From Thermoplasmata archaeon (GTDB taxonomy: Archaea > Thermoplasmatota > Thermoplasmata > Lutacidiplasmatales > UBA184), in the NCBI GenBank assembly GCA_030037955.1, contig JASHPT010000118.1, positions 1 to 47,124 on the forward strand: a stretch of 47,124 nt of DNA, given 5' to 3'. Position 1 is the stretch's first letter, and every line of letters begins with the position of its first letter. A program made the translations under genes and the position numbers. Shown here piece by piece: positions 9,395-19,009 of the stretch. Under the pieces are notes generated by a model. That model ran no database searches and was not told the origin of the DNA. It saw only the letters and a list, made by a program, of their open reading frames with translations.

Positions 9395-10460
9395 CCCGAT
9401 CTTCCGCGAGGAACTGACCACGTTCCTCTCGGACCAGGGCCACACCACGTTCGAGGCCTCCTCGGTCCGCCGGGCGCTCGAGGTCCTCGAGGCCGAGAGC
9501 GTGGACGTGCTGTTCACCGACCTCAAGATGCCCCGGCAGAGCGGCCTGGACCTCCTGGGCGAGGTCCACCGCCGATGGCCGGCCATCTTCACCGTGATGG
9601 TCACGGGCTTCGCGACGGTGCAGACGGCCGTCGACGCGATGAAAGAGGGAGCGTTCGACTACATCGCGAAGCCGTTCCGGACCGCCCAGCTGGAACAGGT
9701 CCTCCGTCTCATCGAGGAGCAGCGCAAGTTCCGGGACAGCCACCTGCCCACGGGCACCGCGACCGAGCTCGCCCGGGACCTGGCCCGCCGTCACCACGCG
9801 CGGATCCTCTACGCGGACGAGCCGCCGGCGCCACGAGGAGAGAGCCTGGAGTTCCTCGCCTTCGACGGCCGGTCGCCGTCCGAGCTGCCCCATGCCCTCG
9901 AGGCCTTCCTACAGCGCCATCCGGACGGCGGACTGGTCGTGGCCCGGGCCGACCGAATGCTCGTGGGTCACCGCCTGGAGGACATCGTCGCGATCCTCGA
10001 GGACCTCCGCAAGCGTCTGGAGGGCAAGGGCCCGTTCGCGATCAGCCTGGACCCGACGCAGCTCTCGCAGGGCCAGGCCGAAGCCCTCCGGACCGCCGTA
10101 ACCTCTCCCGCCGTGCAGACCGCGCTCGAAGCGCTATCGAGTCCGATCCGCCGACGGGTCCTGTTCCGGCTCTCGGAGGGACCGGCGAGCTTCAGCGAAG
10201 CCATGCACGCGGCCGAGCTCGACGACTCTCCCAAGCTCGCCTTTCATGTCCATCGGCTCGTGGACGAGGGCCTCATCGCGCACCTGGGCGAGCAGTATCG
10301 CATCACTCCCAAAGGGCAGAGTGCGGTCTCAATCCTCCGGGAAATGGAGGACATCGCCGCCGGGAAGGGCTCGAAGACCGTCGTCTACCAGACTCCGGCA
10401 GCGGCCGCGGTGGCTTCCGCGGCGGAGAGCGGCCAGTCTCTGCGAAAGAAGCGACGCTGA
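9369..10460 (+). CDS. Response regulator receiver with DUF835-like middle region and C-terminal winged-helix domain
   Basis: Receiver MRILVVDDDP...VDVLFTDLKMP...FDYIAKPF. DUF835-like central segment. ArsR-like C-terminus ALSSPIRRRVLFRLSEG...LAFHVHRLVDEGLI. Overlaps the kinase by 26 nt. Confidence 0.87.
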   Translation: MRILVVDDDPIFREELTTFLSDQGHTTFEASSVRRALEVLEAESVDVLFTDLKMPRQSGLDLLGEVHRRWPAIFTVMVTGFATVQTAVDAMKEGAFDYIAKPFRTAQLEQVLRLIEEQRKFRDSHLPTGTATELARDLARRHHARILYADEPPAPRGESLEFLAFDGRSPSELPHALEAFLQRHPDGGLVVARADRMLVGHRLEDIVAILEDLRKRLEGKGPFAISLDPTQLSQGQAEALRTAVTSPAVQTALEALSSPIRRRVLFRLSEGPASFSEAMHAAELDDSPKLAFHVHRLVDEGLIAHLGEQYRITPKGQSAVSILREMEDIAAGKGSKTVVYQTPAAAAVASAAESGQSLRKKRR

Positions 10461-10573
10461 CTCTACCACCCCGGAATCCCGGGAAGCGGTGCCTCCAGGA
10501 GACCCCGTCAGGCCGACTTGACTTGGGTCCCTAATACGGGACGGGAGGATGGAGCGACCTGAGGCGACGGCCC

Positions 10574-11179
10574 ATGGTCGAGCTCGTCCGGAAGCGCCAG
10601 GTGGAGCAGGGGTGGCTGGTCCGACACTCGGAGGGACTCAAGACGGCCTTCCGGGTGATCTTCGGCAGCGTCTGGTTGATCGACGGGAGCCTCAAGTTCG
10701 CACCGGGCCTCGTCGCCCAGTTCCCGGCAATGGTCGTGCAGGCGGGGCAGGGCCAGCCGGCGTGGCTGCATTCCTGGTTCAGCTTCTGGGCGAGTCAGGC
10801 GGCGGCGGCGCCCGCGTTCTGGGTCTACTCGACAGGCGTTCTGGAGATCGCGCTGGCGTTCTGCCTGATCTTCGGATTCCTTCGAAAGATCGCGTACCTC
10901 GGAGGCATCCTGCTCAGCCTGCTGATCTGGGCCGTTCCCGAGGGGTTCGGCGGGCCCTACGGGCCGGGGGCCACCGACATCGGCACCGGCATCGTCTACG
11001 CGATCCTGTTCCTCGCCCTGATCACGCTGAACGCCGGGTTTGGACCCAGCCGCTGGAGCCTGGACTACTACATCGAGGAGCGGTGGCCGGGCTGGGGCGC
11101 GCTCGCGGAGTTCCAGAAGCTGGTGCCGCCGGAGGACCTCGACTCGGTCCCGATCGAACGACGGGAGTTCGGAGTCTAG
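10574..11179 (+). CDS. DoxX/DoxD-like membrane protein
   Basis: Four hydrophobic segments with DoxX/TQO-small-subunit-like layout (RVIFGSVWLIDGSLKF, FWVYSTGVLEIALAFCLIFGFLRKIAYLGGILLSLLIWAVPEGFGGPY). Confidence 0.75.
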   Translation: MVELVRKRQVEQGWLVRHSEGLKTAFRVIFGSVWLIDGSLKFAPGLVAQFPAMVVQAGQGQPAWLHSWFSFWASQAAAAPAFWVYSTGVLEIALAFCLIFGFLRKIAYLGGILLSLLIWAVPEGFGGPYGPGATDIGTGIVYAILFLALITLNAGFGPSRWSLDYYIEERWPGWGALAEFQKLVPPEDLDSVPIERREFGV

Positions 11180-11347
11180 CCCCTTCGCCGCTGCCCGTCA
11201 ACCCGGCTTGAGACCGGGTATTTCCCCGCCCCTCGCCATCGCGAATCGTCGGGTCGTTGGTAGGTCGGCTGTCGCAGCCGGCGGACCTCTCAGGGACCCG
11301 GCACCGAGGGTCGGGTCCCCGCAGACGGAACGAATCCGCCGAGACGC

Positions 11348-12982
11348 TCAAAGGAGGCCGATGACCCGGCCCTCGGCCGTGAGGTCGATCTGCTCGGAGA
11401 GGGGGCGGCGGGGCAGCCCGGGCATGGTCTGGATCTCTCCCAGATACGCCACCGTAAACCCCGCACCCGCGGACCTCGAGAATCGCCGGACGGTCGGGAC
11501 GAACCCGGTCGGACGACCCCGGACCGCCGGGTCGTCGGAGAGAGAGAGGGGCGTCTTCGCGACGCACACCGGACCCTCCGCCTCCTGGATCCGACGGAGC
11601 ATCCCGAGCGTTTCCTGGGCCGGCGGCGCGATCGTCACGCCGGCGCCCCCGTAGATCTGACGGACGATGGTCTCGATCGCGGCTTCGATCGATGTCGACG
11701 CGGTATAGAGCGGACGGGAGTGACCTCCCCGGGCGCAGACCTCCACGACGCGGGCGGCCACATCCGCCGCTCCCGGTGCCCCCTCCACGAAGGCCGTCGA
11801 CTCGGCGTAGGCCAGGTTCCGCTCCTCGCAGAACCGCCGGAGCAGGGCGAGCTCCTCGGCCGTGTCCCCGGGGAAGCGATTCGCGACAACGACGGGCTCG
11901 ATCCCCAGCGTGCGCAGGTTGCTTACGTGCTGCTCCAAGTTGGAAAGTCCTCGGCCGATGGCCGCCGGGTCGGGCAGGGCGTCCCGCTCGTCGGGAACCC
12001 CTCCATGATATCGGAGCCCCCGGAGCGTCGCGACGAGCACGGCGCCGGCGACATCGAGCCCGGCCAGACGCCCGACGATGTCGACGAACTTCTCCGCGCC
12101 AAGGTCCGTCGCGAACCCCGCCTCCACCACGCAGTAATCGGCGGTCGATTGCGCCAGTTCGATGGCCAGGCGGCTACAGGTCCCGTGCGCGATGTTCGCG
12201 AACGGACCCCCGTGGATGAGGGCCGGCGTGCCGTCGCGTGCCTGCAGCAGGTTCGGCTCGAGCGCGAATCGGAGGAGAGCGGCTGCCGCACCCGAGGCCT
12301 TGAGGTCCCGAACGCGGACGGGCTCGCCGGTCTTTCGGAACCCGAGAAGCACCCGACCGATTCGCTCCTTGAGGTCGGCGTAGTCTTGGGACAGCCCCAG
12401 GATGGCGGTGATCTCGGAGGCCGCTGCGATGACGAAGGTCCCCGGCTGTGGCGGCTCGCGCGGGCCACCCTGCGCGCTCGTCACGACCTGCCGGAGAGAC
12501 CGGTCCTCGACGTCCAGCGTCCGTGGCCAGAGCCGGATCGTTGGGTCAATGCCGAGCGCGTTGCCCTGGAAGATGTGGTTGTCGAAGAGGGCAGCGATCA
12601 GGTTGTGCGCTGCGGCGATCGCGTCCAGGTCACCGGTCAGCCCGAGGTTGATGGTCTCGGCCGGCTCGACCGTGGCCTCGCCGCCTCCGGCGGCCCCGCC
12701 CTTGATGCCAAAGACGGGTCCCAGGGAGGGCTGTCGCAGGCAGACGACGGCCCCGTACCCGGCACGACGCAGAGCCATCGCGACCGCGATGGAGGTGACG
12801 GTCTTTCCCTCCCCGTGTTTCGTGGGGGTCATGGCGGAGACGAGGACGATCTTGCCGCGACGCGGCCCGGCCGCGAGGGACCGGACCGTCGCGACGGGGA
12901 CCTTGAGCGCCTCCCCGCGGTAGGGTCGTAGGTCCGACGGGGACAGGCCGAGTTCGCCCGCCACCTCCGTGATGGGTCGCAC
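11348..12982 (-). CDS. fhs: Formate--tetrahydrofolate ligase
   Basis: TPTKHGEGKTVTSIAVAMALRRAG, LRQPSLGPVFGIKGGAAGGGEATV, LTGDLDAIAAAHNLIAALFDNHIFQGN, FATDLGAEKFVDI. GTG start at 12982 (MRPITEVAGELGLSPSDLRPYR). Confidence 0.95.
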   Translation of the reverse strand: MRPITEVAGELGLSPSDLRPYRGEALKVPVATVRSLAAGPRRGKIVLVSAMTPTKHGEGKTVTSIAVAMALRRAGYGAVVCLRQPSLGPVFGIKGGAAGGGEATVEPAETINLGLTGDLDAIAAAHNLIAALFDNHIFQGNALGIDPTIRLWPRTLDVEDRSLRQVVTSAQGGPREPPQPGTFVIAAASEITAILGLSQDYADLKERIGRVLLGFRKTGEPVRVRDLKASGAAAALLRFALEPNLLQARDGTPALIHGGPFANIAHGTCSRLAIELAQSTADYCVVEAGFATDLGAEKFVDIVGRLAGLDVAGAVLVATLRGLRYHGGVPDERDALPDPAAIGRGLSNLEQHVSNLRTLGIEPVVVANRFPGDTAEELALLRRFCEERNLAYAESTAFVEGAPGAADVAARVVEVCARGGHSRPLYTASTSIEAAIETIVRQIYGGAGVTIAPPAQETLGMLRRIQEAEGPVCVAKTPLSLSDDPAVRGRPTGFVPTVRRFSRSAGAGFTVAYLGEIQTMPGLPRRPLSEQIDLTAEGRVIGLL

Positions 12983-13034
12983 CGCGCTCAGCTCCCCGCG
13001 GTATCGCGTCGAGGTCCGATTCGAGCCAGGGACC

Positions 13035-13592
13035 TCACCCCGAGGCCGCGTCGGTGGCGGCGTCGAGGATGGCCCGGGAGGCGGCGACGGCCTCGTCCTC
13101 GGTCCAGGCCTGAACGATAAAGTACCATCCGAGCACCAAGAGCAGCAGGAGGTTCGGGTCTCCCCGGCCTTCGGCACTCACGCTCACGAGCCCCCCCGCG
13201 AGGCGGGCCTCTTCCCGGACCGGCTCGAAGTCGACCAGCTCCCGGCCTGTGGTCGTTTGAACCTCCCACGCCGGGACCCAGAATCCGGTCCGGGTCCATC
13301 GATACAGAGCCCCGCTCGGCAGCTGGACCAGACTGTTGTTCAGGTGCACGTGCAGTTCAGCGACCGGTCTTCCGGTCTCCGCCTCGTTGACTGCCACGAT
13401 CGGCCGGAGGAACCCGTGCCGGCGGAGGGTCCACTTTACGCCCGCCGCCTCGGCGACCGCGACCGTCTCGACCGGCTTCTCCCACCGGAGCGTGGCCAGG
13501 GGATCCTTCCCCGATTCGAGGCGGTACGAATGGGCTTCGGGCCCCTTCGTCCAACGTAGGCCTTCCATCTCGGCGGAGGACAGCGGCTGCAT
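13035..13592 (-). CDS. Conserved hypothetical protein
   Basis: ORF with MQPLSSAEMEGLRWTKGPEAHSYRLESG start; same strand as and directly upstream of fhs. No family recognised. Confidence 0.65.
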   Translation of the reverse strand: MQPLSSAEMEGLRWTKGPEAHSYRLESGKDPLATLRWEKPVETVAVAEAAGVKWTLRRHGFLRPIVAVNEAETGRPVAELHVHLNNSLVQLPSGALYRWTRTGFWVPAWEVQTTTGRELVDFEPVREEARLAGGLVSVSAEGRGDPNLLLLLVLGWYFIVQAWTEDEAVAASRAILDAATDAASG

Positions 13593-13756
13593 CAGGACCG
13601 AGTTGCCACGGACCGCTGGGGCAAAAAGGCCACGGTGGGGCGTGCACGGCCCGCCCGAGCCCTCGAGCACGGGGGGAGTTCGCCTCCCTCGGCGCCCGGG
13701 GCGCGGAACCGCCCCCTCCATAGACTCTACATGTCAACCCATGGCAAAGGGACCAC

Positions 13757-13820
13757 AATATATGCATCTATATTCTATACTCATGTTCTACATATATTCC
13801 GGTCCGCTCGGTTTACCGAG
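13757..13820 (+). promoter_or_regulatory. AT-rich promoter/operator island upstream of the AbrB-PhoU/pst run
   Basis: Inverted repeat AATATATG (13757-13764)/CATATATT (13791-13798); the latter is a TATA-like box ~27 nt before ATG 13821. CTCGG-TTTA-CCGAG (13807-13820) abuts the start. Confidence 0.65.
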
Positions 13821-15071
13821 ATGGATGAACCAGGAACGGCTCGGACTCGTTCGGCGAGCCCGTGGACTCCCTCCTCGCTCGTGGAGGAGGATGACAGAGC
13901 GAATCTCGCCCGGCGTCTGCAACGGATGGGCACCGTGACGATCGGGGTGTCCCTTCCCCGAGAGTGGGTCGGCACCCGGAACCTCTCCGTCGGAAGCACG
14001 GTCTTCCTCCGTGCGCTCGCCGACGGCTCCCTGCTGATTCAGGACCGAGACCCGTCGAGCGAGCGGGCCTCCGTCGAGGTCCTGGTTCAGCCGGACCGTT
14101 CCCGGGAGCACACCTTTCGGGACCTCGTGGCGGCCTATCTCGCGGGGGCGCGAGAGTTCGTGATCCACGAGAAGGATGGCATCACGCCCGAGACGATGGC
14201 TGTCGCCAAGACCTTCGCGCGACGCACACTTCAGCCCGAGATCGTCTCCGAAGAGCGGGGCGTGCTCATCCTGCGAGATGTCTCGCGGGGGGCCGAGCTC
14301 GACGTCGTCCCGCTGCTCCGACGGATGTTCCAGATCGTGCTGGGCCTCCAGCAGGAGGCGGCGCACACCTGGTCCGAGCCGGATCGGTGGCGCGGCACTC
14401 GGTGGGAACAGCGGGACGACGAGGTGGATCGCCACGCGTGGCTGATCGAGCGCATCCTCGCGCTGCGACTCGCGGGCGCGGTTCCGGGCGCCGACGCCGG
14501 CTTCCCCGTGGACCGCCCCCTCCAGACGCTCATCCTCGTGCGGTCGCTCGAACGGATCGGTGACCATGCCGTCCAGATCGCGGACCAGGGCCTTCGGTGG
14601 GCCGAAACCTCGCCGCCCGACCGGCTGGTCCGACCGGTGTCGGAGTTCCACGGTCAGGTGCTGGACCATCTCCGGGCTGCGTTCCGGGCGGCTTCGGAGG
14701 AGCGCGACGCCCTCCACGCGAACGACGTCATCGACGTCGGCGAGGCGCTCCACGCGACGTATGCCACCCTCACAGAGGGGCTGTTCACGCGCGGGAGTGG
14801 GAGTGGACTCTCGGCCCTCGCCGCCGTCCCGCTGGGTCTGATCCTGCAGTCGATCGACCGGACAGTGTCCTACGCGCAGGACATCGCCGAGGTCGGACTC
14901 GATCGAAGCACCGTCATGTCGGTCGCCGACGGGGCCGGCCCGGCCCTTCCCGCGGTTGCGACGGCATCGTCCCGGACCCCCAGGGGGGCTGGTCGCGGGA
15001 CCGTACGAGTGGAGCCCCCCGTTAACGCGCCACGGAATCGAAGGAGAAAACAGGAGAAGGAACCAGAATGA
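13821..15071 (+). CDS. AbrB/SpoVT-like DNA-binding domain plus PhoU-type phosphate uptake regulator
   Basis: N-terminal swapped-hairpin-like RLQRMGTVTIGVSLPREWVGTRNLSVGSTVFLRALADGSLLIQD; PhoU-like helical region LILVRSLERIGDHAVQIADQ. Immediately precedes pstS. Confidence 0.87.
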   Translation: MDEPGTARTRSASPWTPSSLVEEDDRANLARRLQRMGTVTIGVSLPREWVGTRNLSVGSTVFLRALADGSLLIQDRDPSSERASVEVLVQPDRSREHTFRDLVAAYLAGAREFVIHEKDGITPETMAVAKTFARRTLQPEIVSEERGVLILRDVSRGAELDVVPLLRRMFQIVLGLQQEAAHTWSEPDRWRGTRWEQRDDEVDRHAWLIERILALRLAGAVPGADAGFPVDRPLQTLILVRSLERIGDHAVQIADQGLRWAETSPPDRLVRPVSEFHGQVLDHLRAAFRAASEERDALHANDVIDVGEALHATYATLTEGLFTRGSGSGLSALAAVPLGLILQSIDRTVSYAQDIAEVGLDRSTVMSVADGAGPALPAVATASSRTPRGAGRGTVRVEPPVNAPRNRRRKQEKEPE

Positions 15072-16288
15072 GCGCACCAAACCAACAGAGTGAGACTATC
15101 CAGAGCAAGGGGTCCAGCCGTACCGGCTGGTACGCCGCGGTCGCGGTGATCATCGTCGTGATCATCCTGTTCGCAGGACTGTACGCGGCCGGGTACATCG
15201 GCAAGAAATCGACGGGCCCCTCGACTCCTGGAACGTGCACCTCGGTCACGATCCTGGGTGCGGGCTCGACGTTTGTGGAACAGCTACAGGATGAGTGGGC
15301 GTCGGTGTACTCGACGAGCACGGTAGACTACGACGCCGTCGGTAGCGGCGCCGGCATCTCGGATATCACGGACAAGACCGTGACCTACGGCGCCAGCGAT
15401 GCTCCGCTCAATGCAACGCAGACGACGGCGCTGCCAGATCCCGTTCTGACCATGCCCGAAACGGCGGGCGCGGTCGCCGTGATCTTCTACCTGCCCGGGG
15501 TCACCTTCCCGCTCGGGTACTCCCTCAACATGACGGGAGCCATCCTGGCCGAAATCTACCTCGGTGACATCACGACCTGGAACGACTCGGCGATCACCGC
15601 CATCAACCCGTCCCTGTTGCATGATGGCGTCCCGGTGTCCGCGGCCAACAACACCATCGTGGTGTATCACCGGTCGGACGGGAGCGGAACGAGCTACGCC
15701 TTTAGCCAGTTCCTGTCGGACAGCAGCAGCACGTGGAAGTCCACCATCGGGTACAGCACCCTGCCGAACTGGCCCAAATTCAGCTCGGCCGTCGGCGCCA
15801 AGGGGAGCTCGGGAATCGCCGGTGGCGTGAAGGACACGCCCTACTCGATCGGGTATGTCGACCTGGGCGAGGCGGCAAGCAACGTGCTGAGCTACGCCGC
15901 CGTGGAGAACCCGTCCGGGAAGTACATCATTCCGACGGTGAACAACACGGCCTCGGCGATCACGGACCTCCTGGCGACGACCACGCTGCCGTCGGGCTCT
16001 GCCAGCTGGGCCAACGTGTCGATGATCAACGCTCCGGGAGTGAAGGACTACCCGGTCGCGACGTTCTCGTACATGTTGTTCTATGCGGAGGCGAAGAACA
16101 ACCCCGTGATCACGAGCCAGGCGTATGCGTCGAGCTTCGCCAACTGGCTCAACTGGACGGTCACGAAGGGGCAGACGTACTCGGCGCAGCTCTACTTCAT
16201 CCCGCTGCCGGCAAGCGTCGTTACGGCCGACCAGGCCACCATCGCGTCGATGACCTACAACGGAGCGGCGATCCCCGCGTGTTCGTAG
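15068..16288 (+). CDS. pstS: Phosphate ABC transporter substrate-binding protein PstS (membrane-anchored)
   Basis: TM anchor AVAVIIVVIILFAGLYAAGYIG, then VTILGAGSTFVEQLQDEWASVY, VVYHRSDGSGTSYAFSQFLS. ATGA overlap with upstream gene. Confidence 0.93.
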   Translation: MSAPNQQSETIQSKGSSRTGWYAAVAVIIVVIILFAGLYAAGYIGKKSTGPSTPGTCTSVTILGAGSTFVEQLQDEWASVYSTSTVDYDAVGSGAGISDITDKTVTYGASDAPLNATQTTALPDPVLTMPETAGAVAVIFYLPGVTFPLGYSLNMTGAILAEIYLGDITTWNDSAITAINPSLLHDGVPVSAANNTIVVYHRSDGSGTSYAFSQFLSDSSSTWKSTIGYSTLPNWPKFSSAVGAKGSSGIAGGVKDTPYSIGYVDLGEAASNVLSYAAVENPSGKYIIPTVNNTASAITDLLATTTLPSGSASWANVSMINAPGVKDYPVATFSYMLFYAEAKNNPVITSQAYASSFANWLNWTVTKGQTYSAQLYFIPLPASVVTADQATIASMTYNGAAIPACS

Positions 16289-16300
16289 GGGCGGGACGAG

Positions 16301-16308
16301 CTAAATAG
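16301..16308 (+). promoter_or_regulatory. Putative internal TATA box upstream of pstC
   Basis: CTAAATAG in a GC-rich context, ~31 nt before the pstC ATG. Confidence 0.45.
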
Positions 16309-16334
16309 AAACCCCGGGCCGGGATTCTGCGTCG

Positions 16335-17336
16335 ATGCTTCGGAGCACGCGGACTCCCGGCCGAACCCTTTCCGTCCGGCTCCGGCGACTCTTCGACCTG
16401 AGTTTCCTGGGCCTGACCTTCGCGGTGGCCCTCGGAATCCTGGCGCTTCTCACGGCGTTCGTACTGGTCCTCGTGCACGGCGCCCAGTTGACGATCGCGC
16501 GGTACGGGATCTCGCTGCTCGGCAACCCCAACTGGGCGCCGAGCCTGAACCAGCTCGGACTCCTCCCCTTCATCGTGGGTACGCTACTCACGTCGGTGAT
16601 CGCGCTGATCATCGCGATCCCCCTCAGCCTGGGGATTGCGATCTTCCTCTCGGAGCTCGCCCCCCGATGGATCTCCGAACCGTTCGGCTATCTCGTGGAA
16701 CTCCTTGCGGCGATCCCCTCCGTCATCTACGGGCTGTGGGGGATCTTCATCCTCGTCCCCTTCATGCGGACCGACGTCCAGCCGGTCCTGCGGTCCTGGA
16801 ACCTCTCGGCCAACAAGACGTTCCATGTGAACATCCCCCTGTTCACGGGTCCGATCTTCGGGTTCGGCGTCTTCACCGCGGGGGTCATTCTCGCGATCAT
16901 GATCATCCCGACGATCTCGGCGATCTCGCGAGAGGCCCTCAAGGCAGTCCCGCAGCCGCAACGGGAAGCGGCGCTCGGCCTCGGCGCCACCGGATGGGAG
17001 ACGACCCGGATCTCGGTCCTGAGCTACGCACGGATCGGAATCGTGGGCGCGGTCATCCTCGGTCTCGGCCGGGCCATCGGGGAAACGATGGCCGTCACGA
17101 TGGTGATCGGCAATGCCGACGTCATCCCGGCATCCCTGTTCGCCCCGGGCCAGACGATCGCGAGTCTGATCGCGAACGACTTCCTGTCCGAGGCGAGCTC
17201 CCCCCTGGCCACGAGCGCGTTCATCGAGGCGGCGCTCGTCCTGTTGCTGATCACCCTCGCCATCAACGTCGGCGCGCGCGCACTGGTCTGGCGCCTGGTA
17301 GCGCAAGGAGGGGGAGGCGGGGCCAATGAAGTTTAA
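16335..17336 (+). CDS. pstC: Phosphate ABC transporter permease PstC
   Basis: GTLLTSVIALIIAIPLSLGIAIFLSELAP, LLAAIPSVIYGLWGIFILVPF, GLGRAIGETMAVTMVIGN. Confidence 0.95.
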   Translation: MLRSTRTPGRTLSVRLRRLFDLSFLGLTFAVALGILALLTAFVLVLVHGAQLTIARYGISLLGNPNWAPSLNQLGLLPFIVGTLLTSVIALIIAIPLSLGIAIFLSELAPRWISEPFGYLVELLAAIPSVIYGLWGIFILVPFMRTDVQPVLRSWNLSANKTFHVNIPLFTGPIFGFGVFTAGVILAIMIIPTISAISREALKAVPQPQREAALGLGATGWETTRISVLSYARIGIVGAVILGLGRAIGETMAVTMVIGNADVIPASLFAPGQTIASLIANDFLSEASSPLATSAFIEAALVLLLITLAINVGARALVWRLVAQGGGGGANEV

Positions 17337-18189
17337 CCGCGACGGCCGCCGCCGGATATTCAACTGGGTCGTGGCCGGCCTCTGTTTCCTCTGCGTGATC
17401 GCCGCCCTCGTGCCGTTGCTGAGCATCATCTACACGGCCTTCGTCAACGGCGCTCGCGTGCTCAGTTTCAACTTCCTGGTCGCTCCGCTGTCGTTCGGCG
17501 TCTGTGCCCCGAACGTCAGTTGCTACGGGGGCATCGGGCCGGCCCTCGCCGCCACGCTGATCGTGGTCGGCGTCGCGTCGGCCATGTCCCTGCCGGCCGG
17601 TATCCTGGCGGGCATCTACCTGTCGGAGTACGGCAAGCACCCCTTGGGACGGTCGATCAGCTTCTTCACCGACGTCATGACCGGTTCCCCCTCGATCGTC
17701 GTCGGTCTCTTCGTCTACGCGATGTTCGTCTACTTCGACCGGGCGATCGCGTTCAGCGCCCTGTCGGGCTCGGTCGCGCTGGCGGTGATCATGATCCCGA
17801 TCGTGACCCGGACGACCGAGGAGGGCCTCCGGCTGGTGCCCAACACGCTCCGCGAAGGGGCATACGCCCTCGGGATCCCTCGCTACCGGACCGTGCTCCA
17901 GGTCGTCCTCAGCTCGGGACGAGGTGTCGTGATCACCGGGGCTATTCTCGCGGTGATGCGGGCCGCGGGCGAGGTGGCCCCACTCCTGCTCACGGCCTTC
18001 TGGAGCGACCGTGGGTTCACCGGACTCACCCAGCCCGCGGGGTTGCTGGGCCCGCTCATCTTCATGGACGCGACCAGCCCGTCCCCGGCCCTGGTAGCGA
18101 CGGCGTGGGGGGCGTCGCTTATCCTCATCCTCCTCATGCTCGGCATCAGCCTCACCGCCCGGATTGCGCTCAGGAAGCGCTTCGGCTGA
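17326..18189 (+). CDS. pstA: Phosphate ABC transporter permease PstA
   Basis: [58 protein letters not shown]. Confidence 0.94.
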   Translation: MKFNRDGRRRIFNWVVAGLCFLCVIAALVPLLSIIYTAFVNGARVLSFNFLVAPLSFGVCAPNVSCYGGIGPALAATLIVVGVASAMSLPAGILAGIYLSEYGKHPLGRSISFFTDVMTGSPSIVVGLFVYAMFVYFDRAIAFSALSGSVALAVIMIPIVTRTTEEGLRLVPNTLREGAYALGIPRYRTVLQVVLSSGRGVVITGAILAVMRAAGEVAPLLLTAFWSDRGFTGLTQPAGLLGPLIFMDATSPSPALVATAWGASLILILLMLGISLTARIALRKRFG

Positions 18190-18208
18190 AGAGGGCCGGA
18201 GGTCGCTC

Positions 18209-19009
18209 ATGGAAGGAGAAGCGCTCGGACCGTCCGCCGGCCTCAACCATGATGGCGCCCCCGCGAAGATGTCGGTCGCGAAGCTGTCCGCCTTCTACGG
18301 GAAGAAGAAGGCCGTCTCGGACGTCTCCCTCTCCTTCCGAGAGAACAGCGTCACCGCGATCATCGGACCGTCCGGCTGCGGGAAGTCCACGCTGATCCGG
18401 TGTCTCAACCGGATGCACGAGGTGAGTCCCGGGGGCCGCGTCGAGGGCCAGGTCCTCCTCGATGGAGAAGACATCTACACCCAGGACCCCGTGACGGTTC
18501 GCCGCCGCATCGGGATGGTTTTCCAGAAACCGAACCCGTTCCCCACGATGTCGGTCTACGACAACGTCGCCGCGGGGCTGCGGCTGAACGGCGTCCGCAA
18601 GCGCGAGGTCCTCGATGCCGCGGTCCTGCGGAGCCTGAAGCAGGCGGCCCTCTGGGACGAGGTCAAGGAGAGCGTCCATGGCTCCGGCAACCGGCTCTCG
18701 GGCGGACAGCAGCAGCGGCTCTGCATCGCCCGCGCGCTGGCCATCGAGCCCGAGGTCATCCTCATGGACGAGCCGTGCTCGGCCCTCGACCCGATCGCGA
18801 CCGCGAAGATCGAGGACCTGATCTTCGACCTGCAGAAGTCCTACACCGTGGTCATCGTGACGCACAACATGCAGCAGGCGGCGCGGGTCGCGGAGTATAC
18901 GGCGTTCATGTATCTCGGCGAGCTCATCGAATACGACCGCACGAAGAAGATCTTCGAACAGCCCGCCCAGAAGCTGACCGAGAACTACATTACGGGAAGG
19001 TTTGGGTAA
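18209..19009 (+). CDS. pstB: Phosphate ABC transporter ATP-binding protein PstB
   Basis: Walker [72 protein letters not shown]. Confidence 0.96.
   Translation: MEGEALGPSAGLNHDGAPAKMSVAKLSAFYGKKKAVSDVSLSFRENSVTAIIGPSGCGKSTLIRCLNRMHEVSPGGRVEGQVLLDGEDIYTQDPVTVRRRIGMVFQKPNPFPTMSVYDNVAAGLRLNGVRKREVLDAAVLRSLKQAALWDEVKESVHGSGNRLSGGQQQRLCIARALAIEPEVILMDEPCSALDPIATAKIEDLIFDLQKSYTVVIVTHNMQQAARVAEYTAFMYLGELIEYDRTKKIFEQPAQKLTENYITGRFG

Noticed and set aside
7826-9604. 592-aa minus-strand ORF opposite the histidine kinase
   Set aside because: Shadow ORF; kinase motifs are clear on the plus strand.
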